A stretch of 64,000 bases of DNA, taken from contig JAPPFM010000030.1 of the NCBI GenBank assembly GCA_028821605.1, positions 1 to 64,000 on the forward strand, written 5' to 3'. Made by a program: the position numbers and the translations under genes. Below, one piece after another: positions 25,950 to 35,600 of this stretch (its first letter is position 1; each line of letters starts with the position of its first letter). This stretch comes from Candidatus Poribacteria bacterium. Lineage in GTDB: Bacteria; Poribacteria; WGA-4E; WGA-3G. The notes beneath the pieces were generated by a model. It made no database searches and was not told where the DNA came from. It saw nothing but the letters and a program-made list of their open reading frames with translations.

Positions 25950-27248
25950 TTACGTTTTGTTTAAACAACACTGTTTATACTTTCGCCCGCTGCCACACGG
26001 ACACGGTGAGTTTCGTCCGACTTTCTGTGAGACTTGTGCGGCTATCGCGGTGTTGCCTTGTGCTTTTTCCTGCCGACGCTGCCGTAGAATCGGCATGATG
26101 CTATTTGCAGGTCGTCCTGCTTGCAGCGCAGCAGCCATCATCTTCATCGGTTCGTCGATGTGATTGAAAAATTGCTTGTAGCCAGCGCAGAGGTAGTTCA
26201 AACCATCTTCACCCGTGGGCGTTTTGATGAATCGGTTTTTCGGACAACCACCATTACAGACGAACTTCACTTCGCAGCTTCGGCAGTATTCGGGGAGCGT
26301 ATCTCGTTTATCGGTCCCGAATTTGCGTTGGAACGTAGAATCCACCATCTCAGCAATAGTGTTCTCCTCAATGTTTCCAACGTGGTAGTCGGGCGTAACG
26401 AAATGATCGCAAGAGTAGAGATCCCCGTTATGCTCAATTGCGAGAGCGTCGCCGCAGGTTTCATTGAAAACGCAGAGGCTTGGGTTATAGCCCAACCACG
26501 CCTCTAACGCCACATCGAAAATCTGGACGAAGATTCTGCCGATGTCGTTCACGACCCATTCATCGAAGATGGTACACAGAAATTTACCGTATTGCCTCGC
26601 TGTGACGGAGCGCGGGGACACATTCTTTCCACCGAAATGCTCAACTGCAGGAATGAACTGCATAAACTCTGTGCCAAGCTCTTTGAAGTAGTTATAGACC
26701 TCCTTTGGATACTCAGCGTTGTGTTTATTGACGACACACAGTATATTATAATCGACGTTGTGTTTCTGCAAAACACGCAACCCCCTGATGACTTGCTCGG
26801 AGGAGGGTCTGCCGCGTTTATCGTAGCGGTATTTATCGTGGGTTTCCGGCGGTCCGTCAATACTTACGCCGATTAGGAATTTATTCCGTTTGAAAAACTC
26901 TCCCCATTCATCGTCAAGGAGTGTGGCGTTTGTCTGAAACGAATTCTGAATCTGCATGCCCGGATGTCTGTATTTCTGCTGGTATCTGATCGCTTGTCGG
27001 AAAAAATCTACACCCATCAATGTAGGCTCGCCGCCTTGCCATGCGAATGTGACTTCGTTGACCTCTTGTGCCTCGATGTATTGTTTAACGTAATTTTCCA
27101 AAATCGCGTCATTCATTCGGAAAGAGCGCGCTTCAGGGTAGAGTTTCTCTTTATCGAGATAGAAGCAGTACTCGCAATCCAGATTGCATATCGGCCCGAT
27201 CGGCTTTGTCATGACATGAAATGCGCGCGGTGCATTGTGTTGAACCAT
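25950..27248 (-). CDS. Anaerobic sulfatase-maturase-like radical SAM enzyme with SEC-C tail
   Basis: A 432-residue radical SAM/SPASM protein. The SAM cluster cysteines are CNLDCEYC (C21, C25, C28), WQGGEPTLMG is characteristic of anSME, and C-terminal SPASM cysteines appear in CGDALAIEHNGDLYSC and CRSCEVKFVCNGGCPKNR. These enzymes oxidise a Cys or Ser in sulfatases to formylglycine. An extra C-terminal SEC-C zinc motif (PCPCGSGRKYKQCC) is fused. No sulfatase gene is visible in this window, although sulfatases are abundant in related sponge-associated bacteria. The zeta-type gene follows 29 bases later. Confidence 0.85.
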   Translation of the reverse strand: MVQHNAPRAFHVMTKPIGPICNLDCEYCFYLDKEKLYPEARSFRMNDAILENYVKQYIEAQEVNEVTFAWQGGEPTLMGVDFFRQAIRYQQKYRHPGMQIQNSFQTNATLLDDEWGEFFKRNKFLIGVSIDGPPETHDKYRYDKRGRPSSEQVIRGLRVLQKHNVDYNILCVVNKHNAEYPKEVYNYFKELGTEFMQFIPAVEHFGGKNVSPRSVTARQYGKFLCTIFDEWVVNDIGRIFVQIFDVALEAWLGYNPSLCVFNETCGDALAIEHNGDLYSCDHFVTPDYHVGNIEENTIAEMVDSTFQRKFGTDKRDTLPEYCRSCEVKFVCNGGCPKNRFIKTPTGEDGLNYLCAGYKQFFNHIDEPMKMMAAALQAGRPANSIMPILRQRRQEKAQGNTAIAAQVSQKVGRNSPCPCGSGRKYKQCCLNKT

Positions 27249-27481
27249 CTGATTGTCCTCTTCTTGTGTGACCTCATGGTATAGGTGCCAAACATGCGTT
27301 AAAGTTTAGCATATTCCCTGTGAATCTACAAGAGAAAATGTGAAAATGCTTCTGGTAAAGGAAAAAGAAACGTGTTATAATATTTTGCACAACGGTAATA
27401 CAGGGAAACTTGTTCACTTAACATTTTAAGATTTTTACCCAATAAGACTTTGGGATTTCGTATCTCATGGAGGAATTCAGA

Positions 27482-28252
27482 ATGAAATTGTTGAGTATAG
27501 GGGTCGCATTACTATTATGTTTTTGCACCGGTTCATGGGCATTAGAAGAAGACGATCCAGCGATTGTTGGTGTATGGCTCTTTGAAGGTGATGTTAAAGA
27601 TGCATCAGGCAACGGCAATGATGGAAAGATTATCGGCAATTTTAAATTTGAGAACGGTAAATTTGGCAAGGCAGTCGTCGCGGGTGGCGGGGGCAGCATT
27701 GATGTCCAAGATTCAAAAAGCATCCAGAGCGTCAGTGACGAAGTGACTGTGGCTGCTTGGTTCCGAGTAGATGCCGACTCAGATACCGGTGTCAGGAAAA
27801 ACGGTGCCTATTTGCTGGAAGACCAATCTGCTGGTGAGCCAATTCCTGACGGTTTTTCATTCAGAGTCTGGACAGACGCTGGTATCACCCCTGGGTTCTA
27901 TGGAAAAACAGAACTGGAACAGGGAAAGTGGCACCATGTTGCTGGAACTTATGACGGTAAAAATGTTGAGATGTACGTTGATGGTGAACCCGAAAGTAAA
28001 AAAGGCGCGTTGTCAGATGCCAAGGCGGATTGGAAACCGGAGTGGAATGGCAAGGTTGCCGCAGGGCAGACTTTGCAACTTAAATTCGGTCCAGAGTCTT
28101 TCACCGGTGGCATCGACGAGATTGTTATTCTCAGCCGCGCCCTTGAGGCTGATGAGATTGCGCAATTATTGAATGGTTGGGATGAAGCTTTCGCTGTTGA
28201 ATCGGAAGGCAAATTGGCGACAACCTGGGCAAGAGTGAAGGCTTCCCGATAA
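27482..28252 (+). CDS. Secreted LamG-domain (concanavalin-like) protein
   Basis: A 256-residue exported protein. A signal peptide runs to about WALEE (residues 20-22), followed by a single LamG/concanavalin A-like lectin domain: VGVWLFEGDVKDASGNGNDG, EVTVAAWFRVD, GKWHHVAGTYDGKNVEMYVD and GGIDEIVILSRALEADEI are the classic strands. It is probably a carbohydrate- or protein-binding surface protein. The ATG at 27482 has GGAGG 9-13 bases upstream and is preferred to the ATG five codons earlier. A TATAAT box lies at about 27375-27380 without a good -35. Confidence 0.8.
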   Translation: MKLLSIGVALLLCFCTGSWALEEDDPAIVGVWLFEGDVKDASGNGNDGKIIGNFKFENGKFGKAVVAGGGGSIDVQDSKSIQSVSDEVTVAAWFRVDADSDTGVRKNGAYLLEDQSAGEPIPDGFSFRVWTDAGITPGFYGKTELEQGKWHHVAGTYDGKNVEMYVDGEPESKKGALSDAKADWKPEWNGKVAAGQTLQLKFGPESFTGGIDEIVILSRALEADEIAQLLNGWDEAFAVESEGKLATTWARVKASR

Positions 28253-28263
28253 GTTGATAGTGG

Positions 28264-28340
28264 AAAGGCGAATTAAGCAGAAGGTCGCGGTTCAGGAATT
28301 GTCTCGGCAACAAAGAATCGCGACGTGAAGGTCGCTCCTA
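28264..28340. repeat. Interspersed inverted repeat ('gtcgc...gcgac' type)
   Basis: Arms GTCGCGGTT (about 28286) and AATCGCGAC (about 28316) are followed by gtgaaggtcgctcctac, which runs up to the ATG of the next gene. Related aggagatcgctccta text occurs near 49710. The element leaves the downstream methylase gene without a visible ribosome site. Confidence 0.5.
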
Positions 28341-28341
28341 C

Positions 28342-29850
28342 ATGGATAAATCGACTGGAATTGGAGAGGTTTTTACGCCGCTGAAATGGGCAGAATGGCT
28401 CATCAACAGGTGGGCCATCTTCGAGGCGTGGCTTGATGGCGCACATATCTGTGATCCAACTGCCGGGAGAGGTTCATTTGTACTTGCACTACTCCATATC
28501 GCAAGGTGCAAAGGTATCCCTATCACCCCGGAACGCTTGTCCCGCCTAACACTCATCGAAATGAACGCTGCACATCTGGCCTGGTTTAGAAAAAACGTCA
28601 AGCAAGAATTTGGTATTGATTTCCCAGTGTCGCAATTCTTCTGCCAAGATATTATCATGGAGTCGCACGCGGGAAAGTATGACATTCTTGTCGGTAATCC
28701 ACCGTGGGCGAATTTCGGGGATCTGCCATCAAATTACAAAGCACGTGTAAAACCTTTTTTCCTCACAGAAGAACTGATGTCCGACAGACAGCAGTTACTC
28801 TTAGGTTCTTCCCGTATTGATATAGCAGCACTCGTCTTAAAAATTGTTCTTGGTAAATTATTAAAAAAGAATGGGGTTGGGTGTTTCTATCTGCCACTTT
28901 CTCTTTTTTTCGGTGATGGTGCCCATAAGGGTTTTAGAAACTACCGAGCGAATCAACGCGACTTTGCTGTGGATACGGTCTACGAATTTACGGCGACCAG
29001 AGTGTTTGAAGGTGTTAACACGTCATACTGCTGTGCCAAATTCCGGTGCGATATGCGCCAGACTTTTCCAGTTTCGTATTTTAGAGAATCACACGGAAAA
29101 TGGACTCAGCACAATGCGGTACCACTTAAAGATTCGGCAGACCCATGGCGGGTCGTGCGGCAACTTAATGAACTGAAAACAGACCCAACGCTTGACCTTA
29201 ACTTGTCCCCGACACAAGTGCCCCGACAGGGTGTAAATACGTGCGGTGCCAATAGCGTTTTTATTTTTCAAGACAAGCCGGCACATCTCCCGGAAGAATT
29301 TTTATATCCACTTGCAACAAAGGAGATTTGGCAGCAAGACGCGCCACCATCTCCGCGAAAGTGGATACTTCTACCGTATCATCCGCGAACTGGAAAGCCA
29401 ATGTCGTGGCATCAGATTCAAGAGCATACCGCCTTAAAGAATTATCTTGAGAGTGCTCAAGAAGTCTTACAAACCCGAAAGGGAACGCTTCTCCGATCGG
29501 CTATTGATAGAGGGTATTGGTGGGCATTGTTCGGGGTCGGAACCTATTCGTTCGCGCCTTTCAAAGTGATATGGGAGGCGTATGGAAAAAACCAGTTTCG
29601 TCCAATTGTATTAGGTTGTATAGGCGGTCAGGTTTGGCAGGGCAACCAATCGATGCATGCATTTATCCCTTGCTGGTCTGAAGGTAGCGCACAAAGGATT
29701 AAGAGTGTGCTCGAAGATCCTGAGATTCCGACGCTATTGCGGCAGCTCAACGGCGCGGGCAAATGCAATTGGGCACAACCGGGAAAAATTAAGAAAATTC
29801 TATCGTTTAGAGAATCGCAAGACGCTCAGGAAAATAAGGCATACGTATGA
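28342..29850 (+). CDS. Eco57I-like N6-adenine DNA methylase
   Basis: A 502-residue SAM-dependent methylase. GEVFTPLKWAEWLI precedes motif I (CDPTAGRGSFVLALL, about residue 37), and the catalytic motif NPPWANFGD lies near residue 118, as in gamma-class Eco57I/TaqI-like N6-adenine enzymes. The C-terminal half (about 250-490) has the mixed target-recognition look of these proteins. No separate nuclease domain is recognised. Its stop overlaps the HDAC-family gene by four bases (ATGA), so the two are translationally coupled. It lies upstream of two DUF262 genes, a context typical of defence loci. The start ATG follows a repeat directly and lacks a clear ribosome site. Confidence 0.8.
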   Translation: MDKSTGIGEVFTPLKWAEWLINRWAIFEAWLDGAHICDPTAGRGSFVLALLHIARCKGIPITPERLSRLTLIEMNAAHLAWFRKNVKQEFGIDFPVSQFFCQDIIMESHAGKYDILVGNPPWANFGDLPSNYKARVKPFFLTEELMSDRQQLLLGSSRIDIAALVLKIVLGKLLKKNGVGCFYLPLSLFFGDGAHKGFRNYRANQRDFAVDTVYEFTATRVFEGVNTSYCCAKFRCDMRQTFPVSYFRESHGKWTQHNAVPLKDSADPWRVVRQLNELKTDPTLDLNLSPTQVPRQGVNTCGANSVFIFQDKPAHLPEEFLYPLATKEIWQQDAPPSPRKWILLPYHPRTGKPMSWHQIQEHTALKNYLESAQEVLQTRKGTLLRSAIDRGYWWALFGVGTYSFAPFKVIWEAYGKNQFRPIVLGCIGGQVWQGNQSMHAFIPCWSEGSAQRIKSVLEDPEIPTLLRQLNGAGKCNWAQPGKIKKILSFRESQDAQENKAYV

Positions 29851-30785
29851 CACAAAAAACAGGGTTCGCCTATCATCCAGACTACCTTAATCATGATACC
29901 GGTCCCGGGCACCCAGAACGACCAGATCGGCTCCGCGCGAGTTTAGCGGCACTTCAGGAAAGCAACATCTGGAACCAGTTACACCCTATTGAACCTACGC
30001 CAGCAAGCACTGATCAACTCTGTTACGCACACAATCCTGCCTATCCGGAACACATCAGGCAATATTGCGAACAAGAGATTCCACTCACTTACGACACCAC
30101 CGTTTGTCATGAATCGTTTGATATTGCTCTGCTTTCGACAGGCGGTGTCCTGCGCGTGGCAGATGCGGTCGCAACAGGAACCGTGAAAAACGCCTTCGCG
30201 ATGGTGCGTCCACCGGGACACCACGCTACGCAGGGACAGAGTATGGGGTTTTGCCTATTCAACAACATCGCGATTGCGGCACGCTATCTTCAGCGTGAAC
30301 ATGGGGTCGGGAAAGTCGCAATTGTTGATTGGGATGTTCATCACGGCAACGGCACACAAGACATTTTTTATGAAGATGAGACGGTCTTCTTTTTCTCTAT
30401 CCACCAATCGCCGCTCTACCCCGGGACGGGTTCAAGTCGCGAGCGCGGGAGCGAAAAAGCGCATGGCACAACCCTAAACGTTCCGATGCCTGCAGGGAGT
30501 GGTGATAGCGAATACAGCGCGGTCTTTACGGATGTCCTCATCCCCGTTTTACAAGATTTCTCACCGGAAGTTATATTAATTTCGGCAGGCTTCGATGCAC
30601 ACTACCTCGATCCACTCGCCGGAACTGAACTCACAGCGAACGGATTCGCCGCACTGACGGACCTAATTCTTGAGTTTGCCGAAGAGACCGCATCAGGGCG
30701 CGTTGTCTCGGCATTGGAAGGTGGTTATAGTTTAGAAGGAGTATCCGAGTCCGTTGTGGCGCATGTGGAATGTTTAGGTAAGTAG
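29847..30785 (+). CDS. Histone-deacetylase-family (acetylpolyamine/acetoin) hydrolase
   Basis: A 312-residue HDAC-fold zinc hydrolase. It has HPERPDRL at the N-terminus, the catalytic His pair in RPPGHHA, zinc ligands in DWDVHHGNGTQ and SAGFDAHYLDPLA, and the final EGGYSLE tyrosine. Bacterial members deacetylate polyamines, acetoin or unknown targets. It is coupled to the upstream methylase by an ATGA overlap, an unusual partner. A palindrome (GCAAATTTTAATTTGC) downstream of the stop near 30794-30810 may serve as terminator. The DUF262 gene follows after 141 bases. Confidence 0.88.
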   Translation: MTQKTGFAYHPDYLNHDTGPGHPERPDRLRASLAALQESNIWNQLHPIEPTPASTDQLCYAHNPAYPEHIRQYCEQEIPLTYDTTVCHESFDIALLSTGGVLRVADAVATGTVKNAFAMVRPPGHHATQGQSMGFCLFNNIAIAARYLQREHGVGKVAIVDWDVHHGNGTQDIFYEDETVFFFSIHQSPLYPGTGSSRERGSEKAHGTTLNVPMPAGSGDSEYSAVFTDVLIPVLQDFSPEVILISAGFDAHYLDPLAGTELTANGFAALTDLILEFAEETASGRVVSALEGGYSLEGVSESVVAHVECLGK

Positions 30786-30926
30786 TAAATAAACGGCAAA
30801 TTTTAATTTGCAAAAATATGTGGAATGTGTTATCGTTAAGGAAATATTAGAATTTCAATACCCTCATCGCAAACCTATCTTATTCGTGAAAGGTAACAGG
30901 AAGGACTAAACAACTAAAGGTGAAAA

Positions 30927-32534
30927 ATGAATAACGCGAAAACATTAGGCGATGTTAGCAATAGCATTGAGGATGTATTAGGTCTTGACTATCAATATAA
31001 GGTGCCGCTTTACCAGCGACGTTACGTCTGGGAGGAGGCAAACTGGGAAAAACTCTGGGGAGATATCCTTTATCAGGAGAATTTAAAGCGTGATCCGGGA
31101 GAGCGTCCCTCTGGTCTTCAAGGGCATTTCACCGGACCTATTGTAACACTTCCGATTGAAGGAGAGCAAAATAAGTTTGAAGTGATTGATGGGCAGCAAC
31201 GCCTCACAACTTTTCAAATTATATTCTGTGTCATTAGAGATCTATGGATTGCAGACATACCATTGAAAAGTGCCGCTGAGCGTTACATTATGTACGGAGA
31301 TACCCATAAATTCGTCCCCACAACCTATGACAAAGAAACATTTGAAAAAGTGGTAGAGGGAGACTATGGGAAGGCTATTGCCCCAGCATTTGATGAAAGG
31401 CAAAACTGTTTGATACCTGAAAAAATAGAAGAAGCAAGATTATCTATATTTGGTACAAAAAGAGTTAGTCCCAATATCCTTAAGGTCTACGATGATTTTT
31501 ATGAGAAAATCAGAAAGTACTTAGGTACAGATCGCACAAAAGCAGTTACTCTAATCGCTACTATTGAGGATGATTTTAAACTCATTCATCTAACGCTTGG
31601 TACACCAGAACAAGCGGAAAGGATATTTGAATCTATCAATGCAACGGGGAGAATGCTCTCGGATTTTGATTATCTTAGAAACTACCTTTTCTTACGTGCC
31701 AGAGAACTTGGGAAAAACGGCCAGGGCAAACTTTATAGGGATATATATTATAAAGACCATTGGGGTTTTGAAAACACTTCTAATTATTGGGATGCAAGCA
31801 AACTAAAAGCGTTTTTCCGGACGTTTCTCATGGCTGTGTGGAATCCGAATTATTTTAAAGGAGAAGACACTAAATCCTTTGAGGAATATCGAGCGTATAG
31901 TAAATCTCTAGACAGCAAGTTTTCAACTAATAAGGATAGAATTGAATATGAGTTTGAGCAATTAAATTCCTATGCAGAATCTTATGAAGAGTTAAGGAAT
32001 GCAGATTCCACTTCCGAAGTTGGCGAACATAGGCAATTTTATACAGACCTTGGGCTTCGTTCCTTGGATGCATTCCTATTGTTTATCAAACGCAACTATC
32101 CTTGTGAGCTTACTGGTACAAGAGGCGTTTGCTCAATTTTGGAATCCTATATAGTGAGACAAATGTTCGTCTATGGAGACGATCCAAATATACAAAATGA
32201 AAAGATCGAAGAAAGTTATACTTATATAAACGATCTTTTTCTTCCTGCAATTAAACACGGTGAATTCGATAGAAGGAATTTCGTAGAATCTTTGCAACAG
32301 AGTTGGCCTGGTGACCAACAAGTTGTGGATGCTTTTCTAAACACCGAATCTAAAAGTCGTGAGATCGTTGAGTACATATTCAAAAAAATGATGGAGTACG
32401 AGGCAATATGGAATTTCGAGGAACAAGCGAACTTTGATGCAGAAATTCGGGAAACTTTACAAAATCAAGGAGCTCAGGAAAACCTGGGTAAGTTTAACCT
32501 CCTATGGCCACCTCTCTTTCACTTCACTCAATAA
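30927..32534 (+). CDS. DUF262 (GmrSD/ParB-like) protein, short paralogue
   Basis: A 535-residue protein with the DUF262 signature: VPLYQRRYVWEEANWEKLW, then HFTGPIVTLPIEGE and the nucleotide-site motif EVIDGQQRLTTFQIIF (about residue 85), as in the NTP-binding half of GmrSD-type enzymes. A long helical middle follows (QAERIFESINATGRMLSDFDYLRNYLF). It stops just where a DUF1524 HNH domain would begin: its end, NLGKFNLLW, only faintly echoes LGNLTLL, and no His-Glu nuclease motif is seen. The DNA around the DGQQRLTT motif is nearly identical to the next gene. Proteins of this kind act in anti-phage defence; the target here is unknown. Confidence 0.82.
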   Translation: MNNAKTLGDVSNSIEDVLGLDYQYKVPLYQRRYVWEEANWEKLWGDILYQENLKRDPGERPSGLQGHFTGPIVTLPIEGEQNKFEVIDGQQRLTTFQIIFCVIRDLWIADIPLKSAAERYIMYGDTHKFVPTTYDKETFEKVVEGDYGKAIAPAFDERQNCLIPEKIEEARLSIFGTKRVSPNILKVYDDFYEKIRKYLGTDRTKAVTLIATIEDDFKLIHLTLGTPEQAERIFESINATGRMLSDFDYLRNYLFLRARELGKNGQGKLYRDIYYKDHWGFENTSNYWDASKLKAFFRTFLMAVWNPNYFKGEDTKSFEEYRAYSKSLDSKFSTNKDRIEYEFEQLNSYAESYEELRNADSTSEVGEHRQFYTDLGLRSLDAFLLFIKRNYPCELTGTRGVCSILESYIVRQMFVYGDDPNIQNEKIEESYTYINDLFLPAIKHGEFDRRNFVESLQQSWPGDQQVVDAFLNTESKSREIVEYIFKKMMEYEAIWNFEEQANFDAEIRETLQNQGAQENLGKFNLLWPPLFHFTQ

Positions 32535-32698
32535 GTTTTTAGGTAATTCGTGATTACAAACATTCTACATTACCGAATTAAATTTTTCTTTTCATTCAGT
32601 TTGTGTTTTCGTGTTTCGCGTACACCGCCAGTTTGCACTACAAGCAGTTCCTTTTTACCGAACTCACATAGTCAAAAAAACACAAGGACCATTTAGAG

Positions 32699-35600
32699 AT
32701 GAATTCAACTAGAGCTAGTGTACATAGTCTATTCCGTAATAAAGTTCAATACCAGGTTCCGCTTTATCAACGGCGCTATGTTTGGAATAAAACGAATTGG
32801 AAAACACTTTGGGAAAATATCCTTGATCAAAAAAAATTAAAGGCTGTGGGGGATAGAGGACATTTCACCGGACCTATTGTAACACGTCTCATTGAAAAAC
32901 AACAAAATAGGTTTGAAGTGATTGATGGGCAGCAACGCCTCACAACTTTTCAAATCATCTTTTGTGTCATTAGGGATCTATGTAGTAAGTCACCGAGCCT
33001 TTGTCAATTTGAAAAAGACGCAGAGGATCATGTAAGGAATGATGATATTGCTATAGAAAACCTCAGACTACAAGATCCTTTGAGTGAACTACCTGAGCCT
33101 ATTTATAAATTTATCCCTACAGACTACGATAATTTGGCTTTTAAAAAAATAGTTCAAAGAGAATATGGCCGGGCTATTCTCGCAGCATCTAGCGTAGAGG
33201 AAGCTAGAGTAAAAGTATTTGGTGAAGAAAAGTTTAGTCACAGGATCCTTGATACCTACGATTATTTTTATATGGTAATTACGGATTTAGAGGAAATTTC
33301 CAACGAAATACCTAATCTCCTTGAAACTATCAAGAACAATTTGGACCTAGTTCAAATAACACCCGGTCGATCACAGCAGGCAGAAAAGATATTTGAATCA
33401 GTCAATGCAACAGGAAGGAGCCTTTCGGAGTTTGATTACCTCAGGAATAACCTTTTCCTGCGTGCTGATGACAAGAGTGTGACCTTGTATAAGTATCTCT
33501 GGTTTGAAAATGATCCTGATTATGATTGGAGCGATAACAGATTGGAATCGTTTTTTCAGGCGTTTCTTATGGCAAAATTGGGCCCCGATGCTCTTAACGA
33601 TGACGCAAAATTATTTGATGTATACGAACAGAATTTGGTAATTCCTAATGTAGAAAATGAATTTGAAGATATAAAGAATTTTGCGGGCACGTATAAAAAA
33701 TTGGACGTGGATCCGGATATGTTGGACGTGGATCCAGAATTCAAAACCCGAATGCAATTTTACGAAGACCTTCGCGTTTATGAAAACGAAGAAAGTTATT
33801 TGGATTTTGAATCGCAACATTACTATAATGTCACAGTTGTTCGAGCTTTTATTATGCATTTACAAGAGGAGTTAAAGAGACCTCGTAGTGAAATCCTTAA
33901 GGTACTTGAAATTCTAGAGTCTTATATAGTGCGGCGGATGTTGGTTGATACTGTTACCGGCCGCTATGCTTATAATACAATAAAAGCCTTTTTTCGCAAT
34001 TTGTGCAAACCCGAAGAATTTACCCTTGATAGCCTTGAAGAACACTTAGCTAGTGGCCAAAGTTGGATATCTAACAATGTGGTTGAGAACTGGTTTAAAG
34101 GGAACGAGTATCATTATCAATCCGATTGGTTTGCACAAGCCTTAGGGTTTACAGAACGTTACATCTTCTATCGAATCGAAAATTGGAAGAGGATGGATGC
34201 GGGTGAAAAACCGCTAAATTTTACAGCAAAGGAATTCCCGATTTCTCGGAAACGCGTGCGTACTCTTACGCAATTATCGTACAATGAGGATGCGTGGGCA
34301 AGTCTCGGAAATCTAACTTTCTGTTGGGAGAACGACACAAGACAGGGAAGAAATAAGTTTGATGAAAAAAAACTTTGGGGGAATGAGGTTAATCGAAAAC
34401 TGAAATTAAACAGTGAAATATGCAATAAGTCAGAATGGGATCTCAATGAAATTGATGACAGAGAACGAGAACTATTTTTTATTTTTCGCGAAATATGGAA
34501 GGAAAATTCTATTATTGAGAAACGTAGGGAAGATATTAAAAAGAAATATCAGGTCGGTTCAGAAGTTCTAGGACGGGTTGTTAATATCGTCAAGTTTGGC
34601 GTGTTTGTTGAGTTAGAACTTGGAATTGATGGACTCGTCCATGTTTCGGAGATGGTGTGGACTTCCCGCAAAGTTGAACCTGCGGAAATTGTCAGTAAAG
34701 GTGAAAGTGTTACAGTCAAAATACTTGAAATTTCAGAGAAAGAACAAAGGATTAGGCTGAGCCTGAAACGAATGCAGCCTGATCCTTGGGTAGAAGCCGC
34801 TGAGAAATACAAAGCTGGTTCTGTTGTAAAGGGGAGAATCGTTGAACTTACTGATTTTGGTGCATTCGCTGAACTTGGGGAAGGAATTGAAGGGCTCATT
34901 CACATTTCTGAACTTTCGTACCGACGCGTCGAAAAACCGGAAGCGATTATATCACGTGGGGAAGAGTTGTATCTGAAGGTGATTGAGTTAGATCCAAAAG
35001 AAAGAAGAGTCTCATTGAGTTTGAAGGCGATGCAGCCTGATCCTTGGGAAGAGGTTGTTAACAAGTACAAAGTTGGTTCTGTTGTAAAGGGGAAAATCGT
35101 CAAGTTTACTCGTTACGGTGTGATCATTGAACTAGAAGAAGGAATTAGAGGATTGATTTACAACTCTGAGCTTGCATATCGACACATCAAAAACCCAGAA
35201 GATGTTGTATCACTTGGACAAAAGTTGGATCTGAAGGTAATTAGGTTGGATCGGAAAGCCCGGGGGATCAGGCTGAGCTTAAAACAAACACAACATGATC
35301 CTTGGGTAGAAGTCTGGGGGAAATATGAGGTTGGCTCTGTTGTACGAGGGAAAATTGTCGATATCCTTGATCGTGGAGTGTATGTTGAATTAAACGAAGA
35401 AATTACAACCTTTATTCATATTTCCGAATTAGCATATCGGCAAATTGAAAACCCTGATGAGATTGTATCAGTTGGAGAGAAATACATGCTAAAAGTGATT
35501 GAGTTAGATATGCAAAAAAGAAGAATCTCATTGAGCTTAAAAGCAATGCAGCCTGATCCGTGGGAAAATATTAAAACGAAATATCCCGTTGGTTCAGAAG

